IMG/VR virus record: IMGVR_UViG_3300021478_000015
Location: 1 to 64,000 of that record
Source: a virus
Strand: one strand, 5' to 3'
Length of the DNA: 64,000 nt
Shown piece after piece: positions 1-7,262 of this stretch. The notes under the pieces were generated by a model that ran no database searches, was not told the DNA's origin, and saw only the letters and a list, made by a program, of their open reading frames with translations. How positions within the stretch are numbered: position 1 is the first letter of the stretch; each line of letters starts with the position of its first letter. The translations under genes were made by a program, and so were the position numbers.

Positions 1-2
1 GT

Positions 3-275
3 GAATGCCACGGGCAGCTACAGCCCACCCCGCAGGGCATGGTGCCCACGGTGGGGGTGATCCTGATCATCCCCTCCGGCCTGTTGGGCCAGGAGATCGT
101 GGGGGCGGCCGTGATGCCGCTGGGCATGGCCCAACAGGATGACGCCATGGTGCAGCACCTGCGGGCCATGTGGGAGAACCTGATCATGCAGCGCTCCCAG
201 ATGCTAGCCAACCCTCAAGCTCCACCCGGCCCAGGGGGCATATACCTGCCGCCCAACGGGAACCATTCGCAGTGA
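3..275 (+). CDS. hypothetical protein, C-terminal fragment (start outside window)
   Basis: An open frame enters from the left edge and stops at 273-275, giving about 90 residues. It has a short hydrophobic run (VGVILIIPSGLLGQ), then a Met/Gln-rich helical stretch and a Pro/Gly-rich tail. I do not recognise a family. The stop overlaps the GTG start of the next gene (GTGA), the coupling used throughout this phage, which supports it as real. Function unknown. Confidence 0.5.
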   Translation, partial: ECHGQLQPTPQGMVPTVGVILIIPSGLLGQEIVGAAVMPLGMAQQDDAMVQHLRAMWENLIMQRSQMLANPQAPPGPGGIYLPPNGNHSQ

Positions 276-628
276 TCGTCAACCTGAGGAAGCGCTACGA
301 GCTTGCCGTGGGCAGAGTCGTCGGGGAGAGCTTCGGCCAGGGAGAAGAAGACGTGGCCTGGTGGGTGACCCTGGATGAGATGGACTTCGGTCCCTGTGAG
401 GCTTGCGGTGATCCGGTCATCAAATCAGCAGCGAAGATCCACCTCGATATCTTCGATCGTAACTCCAGGAGATTGGCTGAGGTTAACGGTTATTTTCCCA
501 CCGTGCTTTCGCCTGCGGATATCCGGGAGGCGACCAGGAACTTGATCGATGGTTACCGGATCTCCAGCCTGGAGGATGACCTCTGCGAGGCCCATCAGGA
601 CCATCAGCACCTCGAATCCGAGGATTGA
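272..628 (+). CDS. small zinc-site hypothetical protein
   Basis: This 118-residue protein starts at a GTG that overlaps the previous stop. It carries one Cys pair (PCEACGD, about residues 41-47) and a Cys/His pair near the C-terminus (LCEAH), which together could bind one zinc. The rest is acidic and helical. An upstream ATG in the same frame (170) would overlap the previous gene by over 100 bases and is less likely. No family is recognised. The stop codon sits inside a good -35 box for the following promoter, so this gene ends its transcription unit. Confidence 0.55.
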   Translation: MIVNLRKRYELAVGRVVGESFGQGEEDVAWWVTLDEMDFGPCEACGDPVIKSAAKIHLDIFDRNSRRLAEVNGYFPTVLSPADIREATRNLIDGYRISSLEDDLCEAHQDHQHLESED

Positions 629-653
629 CAGACCACTTCAAGCGGTTTACCCT
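625..653 (+). promoter_or_regulatory. sigma-70-type promoter before a gene-free region
   Basis: TTGACA (625-630), a 17-base spacer, then TACCCT (648-653). The -35 is a perfect match to consensus and overlaps the stop codon of the preceding gene. Transcription would start near 660 and run into a 300-base region with no convincing gene, ending at the terminator at 946-965. Confidence 0.5.
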
Positions 654-659
654 GACGGC

Positions 660-965
660 TCGCATACTGCACCGGTTGGCAGCCCTGGACGCCGATTGCC
701 ACGCTTCCGGGTCACTCGACCCAGCCCGGCCCGGCCATGTCGGAACGGACTGTCCGACCACTAGGTGCAGGGACGGCACCTCTGTTCCGGATGGGGGGTG
801 ACCGTTCGAGCCCTTCTGGCATGGAGGGCGCTCCGACCAGGAGCCAGCGGTGCGCGCCCCACCTGTGAAAGACAAATCGGACATGGCCCGAGGCCTCGAC
901 CACACCGCTTGTCGATGCGGCCCGAAGGGCCGCCTCTTCCAAGTAGGCTGTTAAACAGTCTTTTT
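660..965 (+). ncRNA. candidate small RNA in a gene-free stretch
   Basis: The stretch 629-1148 has no open frame that looks coding. Its first 340 bases are bounded by a TTGACA-N17-TACCCT promoter and by a hairpin with five T residues. The product would be about 300 nucleotides and GC-rich. I checked for tRNA folds (a GTTCGAG occurs near 804) and found no matching stems. It could instead be a long untranslated leader or a relic. Confidence 0.35.
917..965 (+). terminator. two hairpins, the second with a T-run (intrinsic terminator)
   Basis: The first hairpin is GCGGCCC-GAA-GGGCCGC (917-933). The second is GGCTGT-TAA-ACAGTC (946-960, one G-U pair), followed directly by TTTTT (961-965), a standard intrinsic terminator. 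It separates the gene-free region from the promoter at 1068. Confidence 0.6.
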
Positions 966-1067
966 AAGAAGCGATAAGTTCGCGAGCGTCTGTATAACAG
1001 TATAGATAATGATGCGAATGAGGCCGTATAAGGCGGGATGCGAAGCGCCAGTGCTATCTAAGGCGAC

Positions 1068-1096
1068 TTGCTAATCGAAACGGTATCTGCTAAAGT
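1068..1096 (+). promoter_or_regulatory. phage promoter, TTGCTA-N17-TAAAGT
   Basis: TTGCTA (1068-1073), 17 bases ending in TGC, then TAAAGT (1091-1096). It belongs to the family repeated through the window: GAC before the -35 and extended -10 TGCTAnnnT. The bases TCTAAGGCGACTTGCTAA match the element at 2935-2951 almost exactly. It drives the gene at 1149 through a leader with a good ribosome site. Confidence 0.65.
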
Positions 1097-1148
1097 GATG
1101 GCAGAGGGGATCAGACCCTCTCTACAAATCCACCACACAGGAGATCCC

Positions 1149-1499
1149 TTGCCGATCAACATCCACATCACCGATGGCTTGATAACCATCAAGGCTGAGG
1201 ACGGCACCGTCGTCAGCATCGACCGGGTGACCGGGGCGACCGTGCCCAAGCGGGCCAGCTACACCCCCAAGCCCATCAAGGCCACCCTGCACAACTCCTC
1301 TGTCAAGGTCTCGCCTCGCTGGACCCTCAAGGTGGGCGACACCGTCCTGGCCCAGCACAAGAAGGGCGGCCGCAAGTTCCGCACCACGGTGCGGGCCATC
1401 ACCACCGAGAACGACCAGACCTTCGTCCAGGTGGCCGACCCCCGTAACGGGGGCACCTACCTTCTGGCCCTCGACCGCATCGCCCGGACTCGATCATGA
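1149..1499 (+). CDS. hypothetical protein with SH3-like C-terminal half
   Basis: I place the start at TTG 1149, five bases after AGGAG (1139-1143). The TTG at 1068 would lie inside the promoter. The 116 residues form beta-rich segments; the second half (KVGDTVLAQHKKGG and what follows) reads like a small SH3/KOW barrel, suggesting nucleic-acid or protein contact. It is basic overall. The stop overlaps the next ATG (ATGA), so the two are co-translated. No family name can be given. Confidence 0.55.
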   Translation: MPINIHITDGLITIKAEDGTVVSIDRVTGATVPKRASYTPKPIKATLHNSSVKVSPRWTLKVGDTVLAQHKKGGRKFRTTVRAITTENDQTFVQVADPRNGGTYLLALDRIARTRS

Positions 1500-1957
1500 G
1501 CCCCAAGCAATCCAGCCTCCCGGCCCTGGAGGCCAAGCTGGCCGCTCAGTTGGCCAAGGACGTGACCAAGCCGTCCCTGCGGATCGATGCCACCACCTAC
1601 CATCCCTCGGGCACCGCGGACGGGCTGGTCATCGCCATCGCCAGCCTGACCGGCGAGACCGACGAGGAGATCTTCGCCCGCCTGGCTCCCCCGCTGCCCG
1701 ATCGGCGGGGCTGGTACGGCCTGCCCTGCTTCAACGGGCTCAGCGCCGAGCAGCAGGTCCGGCTCATCTCCTGGGGCAACCTGCCCCTCGGCTACCAGCC
1801 GGAAGGACCCTGCCAGAACGGGGCTAACGTGGCCATCGAATCCGAGGTGGACGCCGCACCGGGACCGAGGTTTTACTGCTGGGATTGCGCCCTTGTCTAC
1901 GTCCAGGATCTGCGGGATGGAACCGATATTTTGCCTGAGTTGAAAAAGGAGGGTTAG
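1496..1957 (+). CDS. hypothetical protein with zinc-type cysteine pair
   Basis: This 153-residue protein has an N-terminal helix (about residues 6-25), a compact middle region and a late CWDC cysteine pair near residue 130, with further cysteines in PCFNG and PCQNG that could complete a zinc site. It is coupled to the gene before it by an ATGA overlap. It ends 180 bases before the von Willebrand protein, the gap being a structured leader. No known family is recognised. Confidence 0.55.
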   Translation: MSPKQSSLPALEAKLAAQLAKDVTKPSLRIDATTYHPSGTADGLVIAIASLTGETDEEIFARLAPPLPDRRGWYGLPCFNGLSAEQQVRLISWGNLPLGYQPEGPCQNGANVAIESEVDAAPGPRFYCWDCALVYVQDLRDGTDILPELKKEG

Positions 1958-1961
1958 CAAC

Positions 1962-1991
1962 TAGCTTTGGATGACCGCGACCAGCTAAAGT
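1962..1991 (+). promoter_or_regulatory. possible promoter for the structured leader
   Basis: TAGCTT (1962-1967), an 18-base spacer, then TAAAGT (1986-1991). The -10 and the preceding AGC match the phage promoter family, and ACTAGCTTT aligns with the usual ACTTGCTAA, but the -35 is degenerate. Confidence 0.35.
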
Positions 1992-1997
1992 GATCTG

Positions 1998-2116
1998 GGA
2001 ATGGCACCGCTGATGGGGTACCGCCCCTCGCCAGCGGACCGCCGGAGGGGGAGGCTGGTCCTCGGGAACCCGCCACCGGAGGATCCCTCCCTCTCCACCC
2101 AACCAGCAGTTTTTTT
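1998..2116 (+). promoter_or_regulatory. structured RNA leader with possible pseudoknot and T-run
   Basis: Hairpin 1 pairs 2007-2012 with 2032-2037 (CCGCTG/CAGCGG), with GGGG/CCCC inside. Hairpin 2 is an 11-bp stem, 2044-2054 with 2086-2096 (one G-U). Bases CTGGT in its loop (2055-2059) can pair with ACCAG (2102-2106), downstream of the stem. That is a pseudoknot or a competing terminator stem, because seven T residues follow (2110-2116). The next gene starts at 2140 after AAAGGG. It could be an attenuator or only a terminator. Confidence 0.45.
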
Positions 2117-2139
2117 GAACTAGCGAAAGGGCACAAACC

Positions 2140-2802
2140 ATGACGGCTTCCGAACCCTCTGTCAACGACCTCTCTCCGCTGACCAAGACCGAGACGGAGC
2201 CCATGCTCCTGCTCGACACCACCGGGTCCATGAGCTTCCCGGCCGCGGATGGCAGCAAGGTGGAGCGCCGTGAGGTGGTGCATGAGGCCATCGGGCGCAT
2301 CATCGAGGTGCTGGAGGCCAAGGACTCCCAGGAGGCCAAGGAGCAGGCGGCCGGGGAGGACAAGGGCGGCGTCATGACCGTCACCTTCGCCGGGGGCAGC
2401 GCCAAGAACCTGGACGACATCTCCACCCGCAATCTGGTGGAGAAGTGGAACTCCATCCAGTGGGGTGGCGGCACCCAGATCATGCCGGGCTGGAACCTGC
2501 TGGTGGACACCTACATGGAGGAGTTCGGGGATCAGCCCAAGACCGATCGGCCCGCCCTCATGGCCCTGGTCATCACCGATGGGGAGGCTGATGACGCGGC
2601 CGAGTTCGCCGCCACCATGGCCCAGGCCAAGGGCGGCACCTACGTGGCCATCGCCATCGTGGGCTACGGAGCGGAGCATGACTCGGCCCTGGCCAGCTTC
2701 CAGAACGTGGCCGCGGGCAACGACCACGTCCGGGTGCTGACCTTCGGGGGCGAGACCGACCCCAACGTCATCGCAGACGGCCTGGTGGCCATGATCGGGT
2801 AG
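2140..2802 (+). CDS. von Willebrand factor A domain protein
   Basis: This 220-residue protein is essentially one vWA domain. The metal-ion site motif is LLLDTTGSMS (about residues 23-32), a DxTxS form of the usual DxSxS. The supporting Thr is in GGGTQIMPG (about 112) and the Asp in VITDGEADD (about 148). These proteins bind a divalent metal and mediate protein contacts. Bacterial relatives often work with MoxR-type ATPases, but none is nearby here. The gene sits alone between two structured intergenic segments and just before the DinG-like helicase. Partner and role unknown. Confidence 0.85.
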   Translation: MTASEPSVNDLSPLTKTETEPMLLLDTTGSMSFPAADGSKVERREVVHEAIGRIIEVLEAKDSQEAKEQAAGEDKGGVMTVTFAGGSAKNLDDISTRNLVEKWNSIQWGGGTQIMPGWNLLVDTYMEEFGDQPKTDRPALMALVITDGEADDAAEFAATMAQAKGGTYVAIAIVGYGAEHDSALASFQNVAAGNDHVRVLTFGGETDPNVIADGLVAMIG

Positions 2803-2944
2803 CTTTCCCTGCAGGGAAGAGCCCCGGTCGCGCATGTAGACACTGGGGCTCGGCTGGAGGGGTCACTTGGCGACGGAAAAGGCCACGTACAGCGGGAGCC
2901 CCTGAGAGTTCGATCCTCCACCTCCAGCACTTCTCTAAGGTGAC
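2803..2944 (+). other. structured intergenic segment with competing stems
   Basis: GGGGCTC (2845-2851) can pair with GAGCCCC upstream (2819-2825) or downstream (2896-2902), so two folds exclude each other. A perfect 8-bp stem GCTGGAGG/CCTCCAGC (2853-2860, 2921-2928) encloses 76 bases including GTTCGATCC, which resembles a tRNA T-loop, but no anticodon arm forms. A short TTCCC/GGGAA hairpin lies just after the vWA stop. It could be a switch, a decayed tRNA or a processing site. Confidence 0.35.
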
Positions 2945-2973
2945 TTGCTAATGTCCTACCCACCTGCTAGGGT
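2945..2973 (+). promoter_or_regulatory. leaderless-type promoter of the DinG-like gene
   Basis: TTGCTA (2945-2950), 17 bases ending TGC, TAGGGT (2968-2973), then exactly 7 bases to ATG 2981. Transcription should begin at or next to the A of the ATG, and no ribosome site is present. It is the plus-strand member of the minus-strand cassette, including ACC-ACC-AC two codons after the start. Confidence 0.7.
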
Positions 2974-2980
2974 TATAACC

Positions 2981-5014
2981 ATGCAGACCACCACTCCCGC
3001 ACCGCACGGCGTGACCAACGCCGATGTGGAGGCCAAGATGGCCGAACTGATCCCTGGCTACGAGCGCCGCCTCCCCCAGGTGGCCCTGGCTGAACTCAAC
3101 TCCCAGGCTCTGGACCAGGGCTTCCACCTCCTGGCCGAGGCGGGCTGCGGCACCGGCAAGTCCTTCGCCAACCTCATCCCCTCCATCCTGTGGACCACCT
3201 CCGGGCGCTCCGCGGATGGCGAGCCCCGCCGGGTGGTCTACGCCACGGCCACCAAGGCCCTCCAGGACCAGATCACCGAGCGGGACCTGCCCAACCTGCA
3301 GAGCTTCTTCGCTGACCAGTTCGGGATCAACTTCCGCTGGGCCATGCTCAAGGGCCGCTCGAACTATCTGTGCGCCAACCGGGCTCGGGCCGTCGATCCC
3401 TCCGAGGTGTCTGGCCTGGGCGACATCATCCGCCTGGCCAACGAGCACCTGGCCGACCAGAGCTTCTCCGGCGAGAAGGGCGACTTCGAGGCCATCCTGG
3501 GCCGGGAGATCCCCTTCGCAGAGTGGGCCAAGGTCCGGGCCGACAGCGACAACTGCTCGGTCCATGGTTGCTCCACCAACAAGGAGTGCTACGCCACCCA
3601 GGCTCGCCTACGGGCCGCCGACGCCCACATCGTGGTGGTCAACCATGCCGTCCTCTTCGCGGATCTGCTGTTCTTCAACAGCCTGATCGGCCGCTACGAC
3701 GTGGTCATCTTCGATGAGGCCCATGAGGCCCGCGAGTACGCCCGCTCGGCGCTCGGCAACGAGTTCACCGAGGGCTCCCTGCGGGGTCTGCTGGCCGAGG
3801 CCCGCAATCTGGTCAACCGGGAGTACGACAACCACGCCCAGGCCCTCCTGGAGGCCCAGCGCGACGCCGTGGGTGCTCAGACGGTCCTCTTCAACTCCCT
3901 GGATGACCTGCCCGCGGTCAAGAGCGGCCAGACCACCGCCCGCCTGGGCCAGGCCGACATCGTGCTCAACCAGGACGCCTGGGCCGACTACATCCTGGCC
4001 ATCCAGGTCTACGCCGGGGTCCTGGCCCGCATCGCCCCCGAGCTTGACACCATGAAGTCCAAGGACATGCTGCCCTACGAGCGCCGCCTGCAGATCCTGA
4101 AGAAGCGCTCCGCCAACCTGGCCGCCAAGGTCCTCGAACTGGTCACGGCCGACTTCGATGAACTGGTGCGCTGGGTCGAGGTGACCGGGCGCGGGACCGA
4201 CCGCAAGCGGGTCATCAACTCCTGCCCCATCGACGTGGCCCCCTGGCTGCGCGAGAACCTCTTCAGCCAGGTCACGGCCATCCTGACCTCGGCCACCCTG
4301 CAGGTCTCGGGCCGCTTCGACTTCGTGGCCCGCCAACTGGGCCTCGACACCTACCGGGAACTGAACGTGGGCACCCCGTTCGACTTCACCACCCAGGCCA
4401 TCACCTTCGTGCCTAGCCTGCCGGATCCCTCCAAGGAGCGGGTGGCCTTCGACAACGCCGTCATCAACGAGATCCGCAGCCTGCTCTCCGCTTCGAACGG
4501 CCGGGCGCTGGTGCTGTTCACCTCGATCAAGGCCATGCGGAACGCCTACGATGCCCTGGCCGACCTGCTGCCCTACACCTGCCTGATGCAGGGTCAGGCC
4601 CCCAACAAGGTCCTGGCCGCCCAGTTCGCCGCCGACACCCACTCGGTGCTCTTCGCCACCCGCAGCTTCATGACCGGGGTGGACTTCCAGGGCGAGACGC
4701 TCAGCCTGGTCATCATCGACAAGCTGCCCTTCCCGGTGCCCACCGAGCCCCTCTTCGAGGCCGAGGCCGAGTGGCTGGAGCGCCGGGGTGGCAACAGCTT
4801 CAACGATCTGTCCATCCCCATGATGAGCCTGGTCATGAGCCAGGCCGCCGGGCGGCTCATCCGCCACCGCTCAGACCGGGGCGTCATCGCCTGCCTCGAC
4901 CCTCGCCTCTGCTCCAAGGGGTACGGCAAGCGCATCCTGAAGACCCTCCCCCCGGCTCCCCTGGTGCGGGACCTGGGGGCGGTCAAGGCCTTCTTCGACG
5001 GGGCTCGGTCATGA
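2981..5014 (+). CDS. dinG-like: DinG/XPD-type superfamily 2 DNA helicase
   Basis: A 677-residue helicase. Walker A is AGCGTGKS (about residues 54-61) and the DEAH box is VVIFDEAHEA (about 243-250). Four cysteines lie between the motifs (LCAN about 131; NCSVHGCSTNKEC about 191-203) in the arrangement that holds a 4Fe-4S cluster in XPD/DinG helicases. Later motifs are ILTSATL, MTGVDFQGE and the arginine finger QAAGRLIRHRSDRG. Family members unwind DNA 5' to 3' and can clear forks or R-loops. The start is ATG 2981, not the upstream TTG at 2945, because that overlaps the promoter; the mRNA is probably leaderless. It heads a long coupled operon. Confidence 0.9.
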   Translation: MQTTTPAPHGVTNADVEAKMAELIPGYERRLPQVALAELNSQALDQGFHLLAEAGCGTGKSFANLIPSILWTTSGRSADGEPRRVVYATATKALQDQITERDLPNLQSFFADQFGINFRWAMLKGRSNYLCANRARAVDPSEVSGLGDIIRLANEHLADQSFSGEKGDFEAILGREIPFAEWAKVRADSDNCSVHGCSTNKECYATQARLRAADAHIVVVNHAVLFADLLFFNSLIGRYDVVIFDEAHEAREYARSALGNEFTEGSLRGLLAEARNLVNREYDNHAQALLEAQRDAVGAQTVLFNSLDDLPAVKSGQTTARLGQADIVLNQDAWADYILAIQVYAGVLARIAPELDTMKSKDMLPYERRLQILKKRSANLAAKVLELVTADFDELVRWVEVTGRGTDRKRVINSCPIDVAPWLRENLFSQVTAILTSATLQVSGRFDFVARQLGLDTYRELNVGTPFDFTTQAITFVPSLPDPSKERVAFDNAVINEIRSLLSASNGRALVLFTSIKAMRNAYDALADLLPYTCLMQGQAPNKVLAAQFAADTHSVLFATRSFMTGVDFQGETLSLVIIDKLPFPVPTEPLFEAEAEWLERRGGNSFNDLSIPMMSLVMSQAAGRLIRHRSDRGVIACLDPRLCSKGYGKRILKTLPPAPLVRDLGAVKAFFDGARS

Positions 5015-5193
5015 GCCCCCAGGAGGTCACCAAAGCCGAGTTGGCGACCCTGGTCGAGGTGGCCAGGGAGGCCCAGGACTGGCTGCGTGGGAGCCCTTAC
5101 AAGAGCAAGCAGGGCGACGGTGACCGAGACATGGCCGACAGGCTCTACGAGGCCCTGCAGCCCTTCAGCCCGGTCAGGAGTGCCCAGTCATGA
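5011..5193 (+). CDS. small hypothetical protein
   Basis: A 60-residue helical protein starting at ATG 5011, overlapping the helicase stop (ATGA). It looks like one long amphipathic helix hairpin with a charged, glycine-containing centre. No family recognised. It is the second gene of the helicase operon and is itself coupled to the next gene. Confidence 0.6.
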   Translation: MSPQEVTKAELATLVEVAREAQDWLRGSPYKSKQGDGDRDMADRLYEALQPFSPVRSAQS

Positions 5194-5489
5194 CCCAGAT
5201 CAACGGTCGCCTGCTGATGCGGGACTACGAGCGGGAGTGCCCCACTTGTCACGGGGTGGGGCACCTCACCCGTGAGGGTCTGGACTACGACGCCTACTGG
5301 AGCCTCGACTACGACGGCAACGAGGCCAGCCCAGCGACCGGCGGCTGGCTGTACGACAAGGTGGCCTGGCCCACTCTGCGCGACGCCCAGCGCAAGCACC
5401 GGGAGGACCAGGAGGCCACCCGAGCCCGGTGGGACAACTCCAAGATGGGCCAGTACCTGGCCCGCCAGCGTGCCAGTAAGAGCGCATGA
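5190..5489 (+). CDS. small zinc-ribbon hypothetical protein
   Basis: A 99-residue protein coupled by ATGA to its neighbours on both sides. An N-terminal ECPTCHGVGHL motif (about residues 16-26) resembles one half of a DnaJ-type zinc ribbon, followed by a Tyr/Asp-rich central part and a basic helical tail. The second Cys pair is missing, so it may bind zinc as a dimer or through His. Function unknown. Confidence 0.6.
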   Translation: MTQINGRLLMRDYERECPTCHGVGHLTREGLDYDAYWSLDYDGNEASPATGGWLYDKVAWPTLRDAQRKHREDQEATRARWDNSKMGQYLARQRASKSA

Positions 5490-5857
5490 GCCCCATGCCC
5501 CTGACCGACGAGCAGATGGCCCGCACGGCGGCCTTCTACGGCATCGACATGACCGAGGCCCGCCGCCGCTACGAGGTGGTCCAGGCCCACCGCGATGACC
5601 CCGAGGACCCCATCTGCGTGGGTTGCGCCCGCCGCCCGGCCGAGATGGACGAGTACGACCCCTACCTGGAGGACTACGAGGGCGAGCACTTCGATGATGA
5701 CGGCAACCTGCGAACCTTCACCCTGGAGGAGAAGCGCCGCCTGGCCTGCATTGAGAACGAGGGCACCCTGAACCCCGAGAACGGGCACTTCCTCTGCAAC
5801 GATGACTACATCCGCAACGGCACTCCTTCCAGTGCTCGGGGCTGGGTCTGCCCATGA
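5486..5857 (+). CDS. acidic hypothetical protein with cysteine pair
   Basis: A 123-residue protein in the same overlapping chain. ICVGCARRP (about residues 37-45), CIENEG (about 90), FLCNDDY and a terminal WVCP supply enough cysteines for a zinc site. The centre is strongly acidic (EYDPYLEDYEGEHFDDDG). No family recognised. Confidence 0.6.
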   Translation: MSPMPLTDEQMARTAAFYGIDMTEARRRYEVVQAHRDDPEDPICVGCARRPAEMDEYDPYLEDYEGEHFDDDGNLRTFTLEEKRRLACIENEGTLNPENGHFLCNDDYIRNGTPSSARGWVCP

Positions 5858-6078
5858 GCCTCCAGGAGGAGCGGCAGCGCCGGGCCGCCCGCATCGGGGC
5901 CTACGGCATGGTCAAGGAGGCCCAGATCCGCTCTGCGCTGCCCCCGGAGGAGCAGCAGGAGCTAGAGGACCTGGAGGCCCTACGGAGGCGCTCAGCGGCC
6001 CAGGAGACCCGTCTGGAGGAACTCTGGGCCAAGGCCTTCCGCGACCACGTCCCGCCCCAGGCGGTGACCTATGACTGA
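5854..6078 (+). CDS. small helical hypothetical protein
   Basis: 74 residues, rich in Glu, Gln and Arg, predicted mostly helix or coiled coil (PPEEQQELEDLEALRRR). Overlaps both neighbours (ATGA at the start, 8 bases at the end). No family recognised. Confidence 0.55.
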   Translation: MSLQEERQRRAARIGAYGMVKEAQIRSALPPEEQQELEDLEALRRRSAAQETRLEELWAKAFRDHVPPQAVTYD

Positions 6079-6334
6079 CGCCACCGAGGCCGTCCTGGAG
6101 GAGGTCGCCATCGAGCGCGGCCGCCAGATCGCCAAGTGGGGTGGCCGCGACGGGGACGGCATCGAGAACCCGACCACCTCCAACTACGTCCGGCTGCGGG
6201 TCCTGGCCGAGGAGTTCGGGGAGGTGGCCGAGGCCATGGGTCGCCCTGAGGACGGCAACGGCAAACGCGACCTTCGCACTGAACTGATCCAGGTGGCGGC
6301 GGTGGCGGTGGCCTGGCTGGAGGGACTGACATGA
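6071..6334 (+). CDS. MazG-like nucleotide pyrophosphohydrolase
   Basis: An 87-residue all-alpha protein with the MazG-type metal-binding pattern: ERGRQIAKWGG near the N-terminus, EEFGEVAEA (about residues 47-55) and ELIQVAAVAVAW near the end. MazG-like enzymes hydrolyse (d)NTPs to monophosphates, and phages use them to alter nucleotide pools or alarmone levels. It sits in the helicase operon ahead of ThyX, in line with a nucleotide role. A second MazG-like domain is encoded at 10211-11125. Confidence 0.75.
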   Translation: MTDATEAVLEEVAIERGRQIAKWGGRDGDGIENPTTSNYVRLRVLAEEFGEVAEAMGRPEDGNGKRDLRTELIQVAAVAVAWLEGLT

Positions 6335-6651
6335 CCGACCCCGAGTACCGCATGATCGAGGCCGTCTTCCACCCGGAGCGCACCACCCAACTGGCCCGGA
6401 CCTATATCGATGGTGTGGTGATCAACACCGCCATGACCGGCGACCTGGGCTACGAGACGGCCGTCCTGGACGCCGAGGCCGCTCATCCGGTGGCCCGCTA
6501 CGCCACCGAGGATCAGGCCCGCGCCGGGCACCAGTGGTGGCGCAAGCACATCGTCGGCGCTCAAACCGTGATCGAACTGGGCTATCCCGGCGCGATCGAG
6601 GACGAGGAGGTGCGCCTGGTGCGGCCCTACCCGCGGGCGCTGGAGCCATGA
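6331..6651 (+). CDS. hypothetical protein
   Basis: A 106-residue protein coupled by ATGA to the MazG-like gene. It has an alternating strand-helix pattern and a histidine-rich helix (GHQWWRKHIVG, about residues 71-81). No cysteines and no known motif. Function unknown; the tight coupling suggests it is made with the MazG-like enzyme. Confidence 0.55.
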   Translation: MTDPEYRMIEAVFHPERTTQLARTYIDGVVINTAMTGDLGYETAVLDAEAAHPVARYATEDQARAGHQWWRKHIVGAQTVIELGYPGAIEDEEVRLVRPYPRALEP

Positions 6652-6833
6652 CCCGACACCATGTTCGCCACGATGACGGCACCTGGGAAGAGGTGGACGA
6701 GCCCCTGGTGACCAAGACCGGCAGGGTGCTGACCGACGAGGACATCGAGGACCTGGCCGACGAGGCCGAGCGTGGCTACGAAGTGCTGCCTGACGCCATG
6801 GAGTGGTCCCCTACCGATCATCCTCAACCGTGA
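6648..6833 (+). CDS. small antitoxin-like or ribbon-helix-helix-like protein
   Basis: 61 residues from ATG 6648, overlapping the previous stop. The segment TKTGRVLTDEDIEDLADEAERGYEV (quoted in part: GRVLTDEDIEDLADEAERG) resembles short actinobacterial CopG/Arc-family DNA-binding antitoxins that share the GRxLTDxDIExLADEAERGY signature. No toxin gene is adjacent. It may be an orphan regulator. Confidence 0.5.
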   Translation: MTRHHVRHDDGTWEEVDEPLVTKTGRVLTDEDIEDLADEAERGYEVLPDAMEWSPTDHPQP

Positions 6834-7102
6834 GCATCGACGTCGAGATGGTGCGCCAGCTAGCCGCCTTCGAGCAGGTCCTCTCCGCCCTGGCTTTCTA
6901 CGCCGACGCTGACACCTACCACGCCATCGGGTTCTTCCCAGACCCACCTTGTGGGGACCTCATGGAGGACTTCTCCGAGCACGGGGACCGTTTATACCCT
7001 GAGGGCGATCAGAGGCCCGGTAAGCGGGCCAGAGAGGCGCTGGCGGCCTGGGTGGCGGCCACTCACCCATCTGACGACGAGCCCAGCCATGAAGCCGTCT
7101 GA
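6830..7102 (+). CDS. hypothetical protein
   Basis: 90 residues from GTG 6830, overlapping the previous stop (GTGA). An N-terminal helix (VEMVRQLAAFEQVLSALAFY) is followed by an acidic, turn-rich region and a C-terminal helix. No recognisable motif. Confidence 0.5.
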   Translation: MSIDVEMVRQLAAFEQVLSALAFYADADTYHAIGFFPDPPCGDLMEDFSEHGDRLYPEGDQRPGKRAREALAAWVAATHPSDDEPSHEAV

Positions 7103-7262
7103 GGCCCTCCAGAAGGGCATCTGCCCATACTGTTGCGGGGCGGGTGAGATCGAGAACGTCATCTACGGCATGGTGGTCTGCCACCTGTGCCACGGCTCCA
7201 AGAAGTGGCCGCCGCCGGAGGAGGGCTGGGAGGCTCAGATGGCTGAGGTTCCCCATGAGTGA
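7089..7262 (+). CDS. small zinc-ribbon protein
   Basis: 57 residues from ATG 7089. Two knuckles, CPYCCGAG and CHLCHGSK, about 20 residues apart form a complete four-cysteine ribbon of the DnaJ/rubredoxin-like type. A Trp/Pro-rich tail follows. Such mini-ribbons are common in actinophage operons; role unknown. Confidence 0.6.
   Translation: MKPSEALQKGICPYCCGAGEIENVIYGMVVCHLCHGSKKWPPPEEGWEAQMAEVPHE

Noticed and set aside
801-815. GTTCGAGCC resembling a tRNA T-loop
   Set aside because: Flanking bases do not pair and no acceptor stem exists at the right distance.
2853-2928. tRNA candidate: 8-bp acceptor-like stem over 76 bases with GTTCGATCC
   Set aside because: T-stem has two mismatches, no anticodon stem forms, position 8 is not T, and no CCA follows.
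3608-4867. Long minus-strand frame opposite the DinG-like gene (and similar ones opposite DnaE, RNR and RecA)
   Set aside because: Antisense frames stay open because of high GC at third positions. Gly/Val/Leu/Gln-rich nonsense with no motifs.
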